20,517 nucleotides of DNA, from assembly GCA_002314675.1 (NCBI GenBank), contig DCGZ01000087.1, positions 1 to 20,517 on the forward strand, written 5' to 3'. Position numbers and translations under genes: made by a program. Positions within the stretch are counted from its first letter, which is position 1. Every line of letters begins with the position of its first letter. Source of the stretch: Fibrobacter sp. UBA1765. GTDB taxonomy: Bacteria > Fibrobacterota > Fibrobacteria > Fibrobacterales > Fibrobacteraceae. Under the pieces are notes generated by a model. It saw only the letters and a program-made list of their open reading frames with translations. It was not told the DNA's origin and ran no database searches. Below, piece by piece: positions 1 to 6,673 of the stretch.

Positions 1-981
1 GCATGGATGAAGTTTGGTGCTGATGGCCGTCTCTATGCTATCAACCCAGAAGCTGGCTTCTTCGGTGTTGCTCCGGGCACATCTGCAGAATCCAACAAGA
101 ACGCTCTTATCTCTGCTGAAAAGAACACCATCTATACAAACTGCGCTCTCACTGAAGACGGCGACATTTGGTGGGAAGGCATCGGCTACCCAGCAACTGG
201 CAAGCTCGTTGACTGGAAGGGCAACACCCGTGACGCTCTCCCGAAGGACAAGGCTCCTAAGGGTGAAGAAATGGCTCACCCGAACGCACGTTTCACCGCT
301 CCGGCATACCAGTGCCCGTGCATTGCTGAAGAATGGGAAGATCCTGCTGGCGTTCCTATCTCCGCAATCCTCTTCGGTGGTCGTCGTCCGTCCACAATCC
401 CACTCGTTCACCAGTCCCTCAGCTGGAACCACGGTGTATTCCTTGGCTCTATCGTAGGTTCTGAAATCACTGCAGCTTCTACAATCAATGCAGCTGAAGT
501 TGGTAAGATCCGTCGTGACCCGTTCGCAATCCTTCCGTTCTGCGGCTACAACATGGGTGACTACTTCAAGCACTGGATCGAAATCGGTAAGAAGTCTACC
601 GAAGACAAGCTCCCGAAGATCTTCTACGTTAACTGGTTCCGTAAGGATGCAGACAACGCAGAACTTCCTGGTGGCTTCATGTGGCCGGGTTACGGCGACA
701 ACAGCCGTGTTCTCGCATGGATCTTCGACCGTTGCAACGGCGTAGACAATGCTAAGGAAACTCCGATCGGTTACATGCCGGCTGACGGCGCCCTCAACAC
801 TGAAGGCCTCGCAGAATGCTACAAGAAGACCCTCCCGGCTATCACATCTGTTGATGTTGAAGGTTGGAAGAAGGAACTTGTTGATGTTAAGGAAAACCAC
901 TATCCTAAGTTTGGTGCACACCTCCCGAAGGAACTTTCCGACATCATCGACATGATCCAGGATCGTTTGAACAAGGCCTAA
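1..981 (+). CDS. pckG: Phosphoenolpyruvate carboxykinase (GTP), 3' part of gene
   Basis: This is the C-terminal portion of a GTP-dependent PEP carboxykinase, which interconverts oxaloacetate + GTP with PEP + CO2 + GDP in the cytoplasm. In succinate-forming anaerobes it typically runs toward oxaloacetate. The reading frame is open from base 1 (A-W-M-K), so the gene begins outside the window; about 326 residues remain of a family length near 600, and the P-loop and reactive-cysteine half is missing. Visible hallmarks are AINPEAGFFGVAPGTS, then EWEDPAGVPISAILFGGRRP with the substrate-binding arginines, then NWFRKD and FMWPGYGDNSRVLAW near the guanine pocket. In animal enzymes the last motif is FLWPGFG, so one stacking Phe is Tyr here. 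Codon use is strongly biased (CTC, ATC, AAC, AAG), unlike most neighbours, as expected for high expression. A strong terminator follows. The family assignment is nearly certain. Confidence 0.97.
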   Translation, partial: AWMKFGADGRLYAINPEAGFFGVAPGTSAESNKNALISAEKNTIYTNCALTEDGDIWWEGIGYPATGKLVDWKGNTRDALPKDKAPKGEEMAHPNARFTAPAYQCPCIAEEWEDPAGVPISAILFGGRRPSTIPLVHQSLSWNHGVFLGSIVGSEITAASTINAAEVGKIRRDPFAILPFCGYNMGDYFKHWIEIGKKSTEDKLPKIFYVNWFRKDADNAELPGGFMWPGYGDNSRVLAWIFDRCNGVDNAKETPIGYMPADGALNTEGLAECYKKTLPAITSVDVEGWKKELVDVKENHYPKFGAHLPKELSDIIDMIQDRLNKA

Positions 982-1017
982 TGTTTAGTTGCTCCTAAAG
1001 AGCGCTTAGCATAAGCT

Positions 1018-1060
1018 TAAGGAACCCTTGCGGAAACCCCGCAGGGGTTTCTTGTTTTTT
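1018..1060 (+). terminator. Rho-independent terminator of the PEP carboxykinase gene
   Basis: A hairpin begins 36 nt after the stop. The core arms AACCCTTGCGG (1023-1033) and CCGCAGGGGTT (1039-1049) pair over 11 bp with one G-U, and can extend outward by four or five more pairs. The loop is AAACC. A run of T residues follows at 1052-1060. An alternative perfect inner fold, GAAACCCC with GGGGTTTC, is also possible. Confidence 0.93.
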
Positions 1061-1068
1061 AGTAAACA

Positions 1069-1124
1069 GGAGTCAGAGTACAGAGGACAGAGTACAGAAG
1101 ACAGAGGACAGGAGTCAGGAATGA
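1069..1124 (+). repeat. Heptanucleotide tandem repeat block 1 (eight units)
   Basis: Eight consecutive 7-bp units, all starting with G and ending in A, run without interruption. They include GAGTACA twice, GAGGACA twice, GGAGTCA twice, GAAGACA and GGAATGA. The consensus is close to GAGKACA. The period is exactly 7 throughout, and the block runs straight into the GGTCGCACC hairpin repeat. Confidence 0.85.
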
Positions 1125-1156
1125 GGTCGCACCTTCGGTGCTTTGATACATGAGGT
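1111..1156 (+). repeat. Dispersed hairpin repeat, copy 1
   Basis: The element begins GGAGTCA, GGAATGA and continues with GGTCGCACCTTCGGTGC, whose GCACC and GGTGC arms form a 5-bp stem around TTC. It then reads CTTTGATACATGAGGT. The first half is nearly identical to the copies at 1269 and 20483; the tail after CTTTGA diverges from them. Confidence 0.85.
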
Positions 1157-1220
1157 CGGCGTTTGCGCTCCTAGTGCAATGTTCTGGATCACCACGCCTA
1201 CGGCTCGTGATGACAGGTTA

Positions 1221-1282
1221 GAAATAAGAATACAGAAGACAGAGAACAGAATACAGGAATCAGTGACAGGAGTCAGGAATAA
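1221..1282 (+). repeat. Heptanucleotide tandem repeat block 2
   Basis: Nine near-identical units of the same family as block 1 include GAATACA twice, GAAGACA, GAGAACA, GGAATCA and GGAGTCA. One unit (GTGACA, 1263-1268) has lost a base. As in block 1, the last two units are GGAGTCA and GGAATRA, followed directly by the GGTCGCACC hairpin. Confidence 0.82.
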
Positions 1283-1313
1283 GGTCGCACCTTCGGTGCT
1301 TTGAGGCGTGAGG
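1269..1313 (+). repeat. Dispersed hairpin repeat, copy 2
   Basis: It has the same architecture as the copy at 1111: GGAGTCA, GGAATAA, then the GGTCGCACC-TTC-GGTGC hairpin, followed by TTTGAGGCGTGAGGC. Just beyond, GTGAG (1309-1313) and CTCAC (1326-1330) could form a second stem. It shares its GAGGCGTGA tail with the copy at the right end of the window. Confidence 0.85.
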
Positions 1314-1344
1314 CCGTTCGCTGCGCTCACTTTGAGGTAATTAA

Positions 1345-1372
1345 GACGAAAGACGGAAGACGAAAGACGGAA
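1345..1372 (+). repeat. Heptanucleotide tandem repeat block 3 (GACGAAA/GACGGAA)
   Basis: Two exact tandem copies of a 14-bp unit occur at 1345-1358 and 1359-1372. Each is itself two 7-bp units, GACGAAA then GACGGAA. The period and purine-rich strand match blocks 1 and 2, but the sequence class differs. Confidence 0.85.
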
Positions 1373-1404
1373 GAAATTGTAGCGTCCCATGTAATTGTCA
1401 ATTT

Positions 1405-1439
1405 ATAATTCTGCATTCTGAATTCTTAATTCTGAATTA
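1405..1439 (-). repeat. AT-rich heptanucleotide block 4, inverted
   Basis: Five 7-bp units read on the minus strand with consensus GAATTMA (for example GAATTCA, GAATTAA, GAATGCA). The same 7-bp period appears as in blocks 1-3, but the purine strand is the opposite one and the composition is AT-rich. Confidence 0.72.
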
Positions 1440-1559
1440 CCAAAGCCTCTCTGTCGATAGACGTCAGCCTGCAGCCGACAACATGAAAAATTACGGTATC
1501 ACTAGATCCTAAATTATCCAATATCGCAAATTTTCTGCGCGAGCGCATTATCTTTTATG

Positions 1560-1567
1560 TATATTTA
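1560..1567 (+). promoter_or_regulatory. Probable promoter box TATATTTA of the YtfJ-family gene
   Basis: TATATTTA lies 4 nt before the ATG at 1572, and no Shine-Dalgarno sequence lies between. It matches seven of the eight positions of the Bacteroidetes -7 element TAnnTTTG, counting the two free ones, and would place transcription start at or next to the ATG. No clear upstream -33/-35 box is visible. Confidence 0.45.
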
Positions 1568-1571
1568 GAAC

Positions 1572-1901
1572 ATGGCTATTGAAAATCTCGCAGAATCTAT
1601 CCTTGAAAAAGTAAAACTCATTACCCAGGCCGATACTGTTATCGGCAAGCCGATTCAGGCTGGTGATACGACCATCATTCCAGTGAACCGTATTTCCGTT
1701 GGCTTTGGCATTGGCGGCCATAGTGGCAAGGGTGAAACTTCCGCTTCGGGCGGTGGCGCTTCTGTAGAACCAGTGGCATTCCTTTCTGTTCACAATGGTG
1801 AAGTCCGCATTTTGCCGGTGACCAAGGATTCTTCAATGGTGGCAAAGGTCATGGATCTTGTTCCAGACGTTGTCGCCAAGTTCAAAAAGAGTGAAGATTA
1901 G
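1572..1901 (+). CDS. YtfJ/GerW-family protein (Spore_YtfJ)
   Basis: A 109-residue cytoplasmic protein of the YtfJ/GerW family. Visible family features are an N-terminal helix, then V-I-G-K-P-I followed by T-x-I-I-P-V, then a glycine-rich stretch around GFGIGG and SGGGASVEPVAFL, and an I-L-P-V near residue 76. In Bacillus, GerW takes part in germination, but the family is widespread in non-sporulating bacteria, where its role is unknown. The ATG at 1572 is chosen because it starts the conserved domain and follows the TATATTTA box closely. The gene stands alone between the repeat region and a bidirectional terminator. The family call is firm; the function is open. Confidence 0.85.
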   Translation: MAIENLAESILEKVKLITQADTVIGKPIQAGDTTIIPVNRISVGFGIGGHSGKGETSASGGGASVEPVAFLSVHNGEVRILPVTKDSSMVAKVMDLVPDVVAKFKKSED

Positions 1902-1917
1902 TTTTTTGTCGAAACAT

Positions 1918-1946
1918 AAAAAGGGCGAGCTAAAAACTCACCCTTT
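1918..1946. terminator. Hairpin between convergent genes, proximal
   Basis: Arms AAAGGGCGAG (1920-1929) and CTCACCCTTT (1937-1946) pair with one C-A mismatch. On the minus strand the hairpin is followed by five T residues, so it may act as back-up for the leftward genes. On the plus strand it lacks a T tract and works, if at all, together with the hairpin at 1954. Confidence 0.6.
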
Positions 1947-1953
1947 CGCTTAA

Positions 1954-1982
1954 AAAAAGACGGGCTTGAAGCTCGTCTTTTT
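1954..1982. terminator. Bidirectional terminator between YtfJ gene and leftward hypothetical gene
   Basis: Arms AAAAAGACGGGC (1954-1965) and GCTCGTCTTTTT (1971-1982) pair over 12 bp with one G-U, and the loop is TTGAA. The stem ends in A/T tracts on both strands (seven T on the minus strand), and it lies 5 nt beyond the leftward stop codon. It fits a shared terminator for convergent genes. Confidence 0.85.
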
Positions 1983-1986
1983 CGTT

Positions 1987-2481
1987 CTAGTTGTCGAGAT
2001 CGCCTACGCGAGCTTCGGAACTGTTGCGGACTGCATTAGCCTGTTCGGTGCCCCAGAGCTTGTCGACAAGGCTCGTGTTCTTGAAGCCTTCCCACATGTC
2101 GTCGAACCAGCACCAGTGATAAATGCGCTTGTCGTCGCTTTCATCGTAAACGACCCATGCGTAGTCCGGATTGCCCGGTACGAACGTGAATTCTACGGAG
2201 TCTGTGACAGGCATGTATTCACGCTGGTCTTCGTTGTGCAAATAGCCATAGAACAAATACTTTTCTTCGTATTCGTCGGTGGTGTAGAATGTTCTGGTCC
2301 ATGCCTTGCCGTTTGTGCGCATAAAAATGGCTGCGTTAAATGCAATCATGAGAACTAGAAGAATGATAATACCTTTCCAGTTCTTTTTGGTTGCAAAGAA
2401 AATTGCAAGAGCAAGCATGATGCCGAAGACCATGCAGATGTTGTAGTGGACTATGTAGAAGTCCCTCATTATGTTGATCAT
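1987..2481 (-). CDS. Two-helix membrane protein of unknown function
   Basis: I do not recognise this 164-residue protein. The N-terminus has two hydrophobic segments, about residues 10-30 and 36-54, separated by TKKNWKG. A soluble, acidic and aromatic-rich domain of about 110 residues follows, with DDKRIYHWCWFDDMW near 116-130. The positively charged turn between the helices suggests a hairpin with both ends outside the cytoplasm, so the C-terminal domain would be periplasmic. The start is well supported: AAGGAGG sits 5 nt before the ATG, and the ATG overlaps the TGA of the upstream gene (ATGA, 2478-2481), which implies translational coupling. Its partner is also unknown. Confidence 0.65.
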   Translation of the reverse strand: MINIMRDFYIVHYNICMVFGIMLALAIFFATKKNWKGIIILLVLMIAFNAAIFMRTNGKAWTRTFYTTDEYEEKYLFYGYLHNEDQREYMPVTDSVEFTFVPGNPDYAWVVYDESDDKRIYHWCWFDDMWEGFKNTSLVDKLWGTEQANAVRNSSEARVGDLDN

Positions 2482-3182
2482 TTTTCCTCCTTAATTTCTT
2501 TCGTTTGCATATTTGCGATACTAAAGGTAAGAGTGTTGTCTTTTACAACGCAGCTAGTTCTTAGTCTTGTTTTTGGAAGCGCAACACCGTTAGAAGTCAA
2601 TGTTCCCATGAACGAAGCGTTGGCATGGCTTGCAATGGTTCGAACGTTGGAATAGCCTTCTTTGCCAAAAGTTAGCAAGAATGTCTTCTTTTTGGCATTG
2701 TATTCGGCGTTAAAAGTGTTGTTTTCTTTGGTATTGATTTCTGTGCAGGTTCGCTTGTCAAGAATTAAGGTGCCGCGAGTGTCTATAGAAATCATGGTCA
2801 AGCCCGCAGAATTGCGGCAGCTGAAAAGTTCCCATTCACCCTTTTGCTCAGGAATCGTCGCGTCTTGTTTTTTGGGACCGCTGAATACAATCTTATCGTT
2901 TTCTGTGATAAGCGTGTAGGCGCCTGGCACAATGCTTAAGCCAACTTCCTTCATGGCCCCTTTTAGGTAAACTATGATGCTTGCCGGGTTTTGAATAACC
3001 CTGAAGGAGGTTTCCTTGAGCTTTTGGTCGAATACAATCCCGATACGTTTGCCAACCTTGTCTATGTAAAGGTCGGCAAATTCAGCTTTTTCTATCTGCA
3101 ATTTTTTTAGGACAATATCCTGAATGCGAACAAAGCCTCGGATATCCATTTTTGCAGGGATGTATAATGTTTCTGTACCCAT
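2478..3182 (-). CDS. Hypothetical protein, possibly two-domain
   Basis: A 234-residue soluble protein that I do not recognise. There is no signal peptide or membrane segment. Residues 1-80 are mixed alpha/beta (FVRIQDIVLKKLQIEKAEFADLY, then KRIGIVFD). Residues 110-225 are rich in beta-type stretches and contain three cysteines. Upstream, TATATTAT (3188-3195, minus strand) sits 5 nt before the ATG with no Shine-Dalgarno sequence, like other first genes here, so this is probably the start of a transcript. It overlaps the downstream membrane-protein gene by 4 nt, and the two are probably co-translated. The 60-bp gap to the metalloprotease gene upstream has no hairpin, so read-through is also possible. 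Confidence 0.6.
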   Translation of the reverse strand: MGTETLYIPAKMDIRGFVRIQDIVLKKLQIEKAEFADLYIDKVGKRIGIVFDQKLKETSFRVIQNPASIIVYLKGAMKEVGLSIVPGAYTLITENDKIVFSGPKKQDATIPEQKGEWELFSCRNSAGLTMISIDTRGTLILDKRTCTEINTKENNTFNAEYNAKKKTFLLTFGKEGYSNVRTIASHANASFMGTLTSNGVALPKTRLRTSCVVKDNTLTFSIANMQTKEIKEEK

Positions 3183-3187
3183 GTGCT

Positions 3188-3195
3188 ATAATATA
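3188..3195 (-). promoter_or_regulatory. Candidate promoter box TATATTAT upstream of the 234-residue hypothetical
   Basis: This box lies in the very AT-rich 60-bp gap between the metalloprotease stop and the next leftward gene, 5 nt before the ATG. It matches TAnnTT but not the last two positions of TAnnTTTG. Spacing to the start codon is the same as at other first genes of this window. Confidence 0.35.
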
Positions 3196-3242
3196 ACTCT
3201 TTTTAATTTATATGGTTATATTATTTTTACACTTTTTTTTAG

Positions 3243-4868
3243 CTATTTCAGTATAAGGAGCTTTTGCATTTTCCCGGAACGGCCAGCACGATAGTAGTAT
3301 AGGCCGGGGGCAAATTGTGAATGGATTTCTTCTTGGTCAATGCAGAATTCTGTAAAGGAATAGTTCCAGCTGCTGGCTAGCGAGCCTGTTCTTGTCCTGA
3401 TTTCGAGGACTCCCTGATTACTTGGCAGGCCGGTAAAGCAGAGTGGGTTTGCACCCTTCCAGGGGTTTGGATACGCCATGAACTTTTGGTCTACCTGGTC
3501 GCTGTCTTGCGGCATTTCGTTTTCTAGCAGGTAACTGTATACAAGAACGCTTGTGTCTGCGTTAAAGATTTTGTGGTATTTTTTTTGGTAATCGCTGCTT
3601 GAATTTACGTCGATCGCCCTGTATAGGGAGTCGTGCGCTGATTTAACAAGGTAGGTAATCTTGCCTTGCAGATTGCCCGGAAAATCCTTTGTATATCTGT
3701 ATGTAAAGTATGGCGAAGAATTGCTTTTAATTTCTATTTCGGGGTCATGCACTTGCATTTTCGGCCATTTATCCTGGTCGTCGCTTAGCTTTTGTTTTTC
3801 TTGGAACCTGCTTCCCGAAAAGAATGCGCGCTTTGCAAATTCATGGAAGACCGCATTCGGATTTTTACCGAGGCTTGATACGGCCATTGCAAAAATCTGG
3901 CTTAAGGAATCTTGATCTACCTTTGAGGAGGCTTCCAAAAATCTTGTATTGAACGATGGCCCGAGCAGGTTGTGCATTGCAATAAAGAATGCGCTCAAGG
4001 AGTATTTTTGTGTATTAGTAGCCTGCCTAAAATTTTCCCAGTTCATTGTGAAAAATGAGTCAAGCGTTTGAAGGTAGTCGTCTACATCGGGCGCTCCGAT
4101 TTCTTCCATGGCGCTTGCTTGTGATTCTAGCCAATAAGGGGATTCCCAGCTATTTTGATATCGGAACTGGATTGCGTGAAAAAATTCGTGGAAGGCTGTT
4201 ATGCGAAGCCCCGGTCCAATTTTTTTTGCATAGGAATAGCCGTAATAGATATTTTGCAGTTCATTTGTTGATTTTGCATAGGAACATTCTTTGGAGCCTT
4301 TCTTGAATGTTTCGAATTTTACCGGTATTTCTGGTGGGTGCCTTAGGTCGTTATCCACAAGAATTGCTGAATTTCCCCAGGTTTCTTGGGGTGTTGGCAC
4401 TGTTAACGCAAAGCAGGCATTGCACCTGGATTTTAAGATACGCTTCAGGTCTCTTGTTAAAGTTATTTCGACGACTTCGATTGGGTAGTAACCGTCACTT
4501 ACCTTTTTTTGATAATGGTATGAGATAGAATCCCCTTTGGGTAGAAGGGGCTTTTGTTTTTCTGAGAAAAGTGTGTATGCCGCTTCCATTGCAGCTTCTA
4601 CGGAATCTACAAATACATCCGTTGTGGCGTGGGGGCCTGTTTTTGTATAGAATATTTCGAAGTGCCTTGTTTTGCGGCTATAGACGGAATCGTAAAAGTC
4701 TTCAACAGTGCAACCTGAAGGAGCTGTCCTTGCAACATTTGAAGTTCTGTTCTTGAAATTTTGCAAAAGCTCCGCTGTGCCACAGCGTTCCTGGTATGCC
4801 AAAAGTGCTTGAGGCATAAGGGCGAGCACAAAGGCAAGCAAGGTCAGGAGCTTGCCGGAAGCGTTCAT
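3243..4868 (-). CDS. Secreted HEXXH zinc metalloprotease with T9SS-type C-terminal domain
   Basis: A 541-residue exported protein. Residues 1-24 form a classical signal peptide, with likely signal peptidase I cleavage after ALLA. The zinc motif HEFFH is at 227-231 and a probable third ligand E248 lies in WLESQASAMEE 17 residues later, as in gluzincin-type proteases; it resembles the MXAN_6640-like putative metalloproteases. Residues 464-541 have the form of a T9SS sorting domain: an AYPNPW entry motif, alternating strands, then FAPGLYYYRAG and the lysine-rich final strand KMQKLLILK. It probably acts at the cell surface or outside; its substrate is unknown. Six or more cysteines suggest disulphides. 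The ATG overlaps the UbiD stop by 4 nt and has AGGGG upstream, so it is the third gene of that operon, an unexpected partner for a decarboxylase. Confidence 0.78.
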   Translation of the reverse strand: MNASGKLLTLLAFVLALMPQALLAYQERCGTAELLQNFKNRTSNVARTAPSGCTVEDFYDSVYSRKTRHFEIFYTKTGPHATTDVFVDSVEAAMEAAYTLFSEKQKPLLPKGDSISYHYQKKVSDGYYPIEVVEITLTRDLKRILKSRCNACFALTVPTPQETWGNSAILVDNDLRHPPEIPVKFETFKKGSKECSYAKSTNELQNIYYGYSYAKKIGPGLRITAFHEFFHAIQFRYQNSWESPYWLESQASAMEEIGAPDVDDYLQTLDSFFTMNWENFRQATNTQKYSLSAFFIAMHNLLGPSFNTRFLEASSKVDQDSLSQIFAMAVSSLGKNPNAVFHEFAKRAFFSGSRFQEKQKLSDDQDKWPKMQVHDPEIEIKSNSSPYFTYRYTKDFPGNLQGKITYLVKSAHDSLYRAIDVNSSSDYQKKYHKIFNADTSVLVYSYLLENEMPQDSDQVDQKFMAYPNPWKGANPLCFTGLPSNQGVLEIRTRTGSLASSWNYSFTEFCIDQEEIHSQFAPGLYYYRAGRSGKMQKLLILK

Positions 4869-6670
4869 TTTGTACCCCTATTCTGTTCTAGGATGTCCCT
4901 TGCCTTTGCCATGATTGGTTCTGGCATTTCTAGGGGCTGCTGGTAAGTGGGCTTCATGCGGGCGTCTATTAATATTGGCGCTTCGGCAGTCCAGTGCTTT
5001 TGAACGATGCGTTCGCGGATTCCGTAAATGTCTTTTGCCGGGTCCGAGCGCGTGAAGGTAACCCAGAGCCAGTTATCGAATGTCTTGGAGGCAAAGTCAC
5101 TGTCGTCGCAAACGGTAATGAGCGGGTAGGAATTTCGAGCTGTAAAGCTTTCGAGAGCTTTTGAAAGCTCGCTAATATTTGCCTGTGGCGTTGCCTGTAT
5201 TGCGATAATGCCTTTTGCAACCTGCCTTGGATTAGTGAAGCCTCCTGCAAGGTGCAAATCACTTGCATCGCTTGTAAGGCTTGTGCCGAGAGTACGCACG
5301 GGTTCGCCAGCGGCGCTTATGATTACCTTGGAACCGTGGTTTAGCGACGTTCCCGTGTAGTCAAGCGTGTCGATAGTTGTTGATGTTTGAAAATGCAAAT
5401 CGCGTTCTACATGCAGGCGTTCAAGGACGTGCGTAAAAAATGCCGGTACGTCGTGAACGTTCAAGCTTGCGGAGTCTTCACGCGCAGCGATTACAAGGTA
5501 CTTTGCTAGCGATGCCTGGTTAAAGCCGAGCAAGGCGTTTGCAACCTTGTGGAGTTCCATTGGTTCGCGTGCCCTGTACGGTACAAATCGTTCACTGCCG
5601 ATTGCTATTAGGAGCGGGTGCACGCCAGCAGCGTCTACGGCGTTCATTTCGTGTAGGCCGGCAACAGAAACTGGGACCATGGGGCCAACAAGTTCATGGA
5701 TCAGGTTCCCAAATACAGTGTCTTCTGAAGGCGGTCGCCCAACGACTGTAAACGGGAAAATCGCATTCTTTTTGTGGAATACGTGCTTTACCTTCATGTA
5801 CGGGAACGGGTGCTCTGCGGAATAGTAGCCTACATGGTCGCCAAACGGGCCTTCCGGTTTTAATTCGCTTTGAACTTCGCCGAGAATGCAAAAATCCGCA
5901 TCGCTAGAAACGCACCACCCGTCGTACATTTTGTAACGGAAGGAACGCCCTGCAAGAATCCCGGAAAATACCATTTCTGGAATATTGTCTGGCATTGGCA
6001 TGGCGGCTGCAAGGCTATGTGCCGGTGGGCCTCCAAGGAATACGCTGACCTTGAGCGGCTTGCCCTGTTCTAGTGCCTGTTGATGGTGCTTTGCTATGCC
6101 CCTGTTGATTTGGTAATGCAAACCGCATTCGTCGCCTGCATAGCTGTTCCCTGAAATCTGGATACGGTACATGCCGATGTTTGACTTCATCACGTTTGTA
6201 GAGCCGGGAGGGAGCGTGCAAACCTGTGGGAGCGTTAAAAAGGCTCCGCCGTCGTCTGGGTATGAGTGCAGTTTAGGCAGGTCAGAAAGCTTGCATTCAT
6301 TTGCAAGAACTGGTGCAGAAATTGTTTTGAATGGCAGAGCGTGCAAGCCGATAAATGGCAGGCTTGGCCAGTGCTTAAAGTCTAGCGCCATGTCTTTGGG
6401 CGAGGCCTTAGCCTGTATGGCGGTCTTTATTGCGGCTAGCGAATTGCGAAACAAAAAGCGAGCTCGTTCCATTGTGCCAAAAATATTGCCTGCTGCACGG
6501 AATGGAGAACCCTTTACATGTTCAAATAACAAGGCTGGCCCGTTTTGCAAATATGCTTCACGGGCAATGGCTGGCATTTCTAGATAAGGGTCGACTTCTG
6601 TCTGGATTCGTTTGAGCATGCCCGCTCGTTCCAAGTCGACGAGCGCCTGTTCGAGCGAACTGTAGGCCAT
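4865..6670 (-). CDS. UbiD-family decarboxylase (prenylated-FMN dependent)
   Basis: A 601-residue UbiD-type reversible decarboxylase. The prFMN/Mn-binding region GMYRIQ is at 166-171 (R169). The signature PEGPFGDHVGYYS at 272-284 carries E273 and D278, the positions of the catalytic acid pair (E277/E282) of fungal Fdc1. Length and overall pattern fit bacterial UbiD and its menaquinone-pathway relatives, which act on aromatic or polyprenyl acids. No UbiX-type prenyltransferase, needed to make prFMN, is in this window, and neither are other quinone genes, so the substrate is open. A role in futalosine-type menaquinone synthesis is possible for an anaerobe that respires fumarate. The start lies 3 nt after the SRPBCC-gene stop, and the end overlaps the metalloprotease start by 4 nt. 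Confidence 0.9.
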   Translation of the reverse strand: MAYSSLEQALVDLERAGMLKRIQTEVDPYLEMPAIAREAYLQNGPALLFEHVKGSPFRAAGNIFGTMERARFLFRNSLAAIKTAIQAKASPKDMALDFKHWPSLPFIGLHALPFKTISAPVLANECKLSDLPKLHSYPDDGGAFLTLPQVCTLPPGSTNVMKSNIGMYRIQISGNSYAGDECGLHYQINRGIAKHHQQALEQGKPLKVSVFLGGPPAHSLAAAMPMPDNIPEMVFSGILAGRSFRYKMYDGWCVSSDADFCILGEVQSELKPEGPFGDHVGYYSAEHPFPYMKVKHVFHKKNAIFPFTVVGRPPSEDTVFGNLIHELVGPMVPVSVAGLHEMNAVDAAGVHPLLIAIGSERFVPYRAREPMELHKVANALLGFNQASLAKYLVIAAREDSASLNVHDVPAFFTHVLERLHVERDLHFQTSTTIDTLDYTGTSLNHGSKVIISAAGEPVRTLGTSLTSDASDLHLAGGFTNPRQVAKGIIAIQATPQANISELSKALESFTARNSYPLITVCDDSDFASKTFDNWLWVTFTRSDPAKDIYGIRERIVQKHWTAEAPILIDARMKPTYQQPLEMPEPIMAKARDILEQNRGTK

Positions 6671-6673
6671 GGT

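Larger units (their letters stand above)
1061..1560. other. Gene-free intergenic region filled with repeats
   Basis: About 500 bases lie between the terminator and the YtfJ gene without a credible gene. The region holds three direct heptad-repeat blocks (1069-1124, 1221-1282, 1345-1372), one inverted AT-rich heptad block (1405-1439), and two copies of a GCACC-TTC-GGTGC hairpin repeat. An imperfect hairpin lies at about 1178-1206 (outer arms ATCAC and GTGAT, inner GCC and GGC). An open frame on the minus strand at 1115-1390 runs through the repeats and is not considered coding. At 1441-1545 I see nothing recognisable. Confidence 0.8.

Noticed and set aside
1150..1210. Possible tRNA or small RNA in the GC-richer part of the repeat region
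   Set aside because: No cloverleaf or conserved T-loop could be traced; only an imperfect hairpin (ATCAC/GTGAT) is present.
1069..1372. CRISPR-like array
   Set aside because: Units are 7 bp and contiguous, with no spacers of constant length and no cas genes in the window.
1115..1390. Minus-strand open frame of 91 codons in the repeat region
   Set aside because: It runs through heptad and hairpin repeats, has no ribosome binding site or domain, and its composition follows the repeats.
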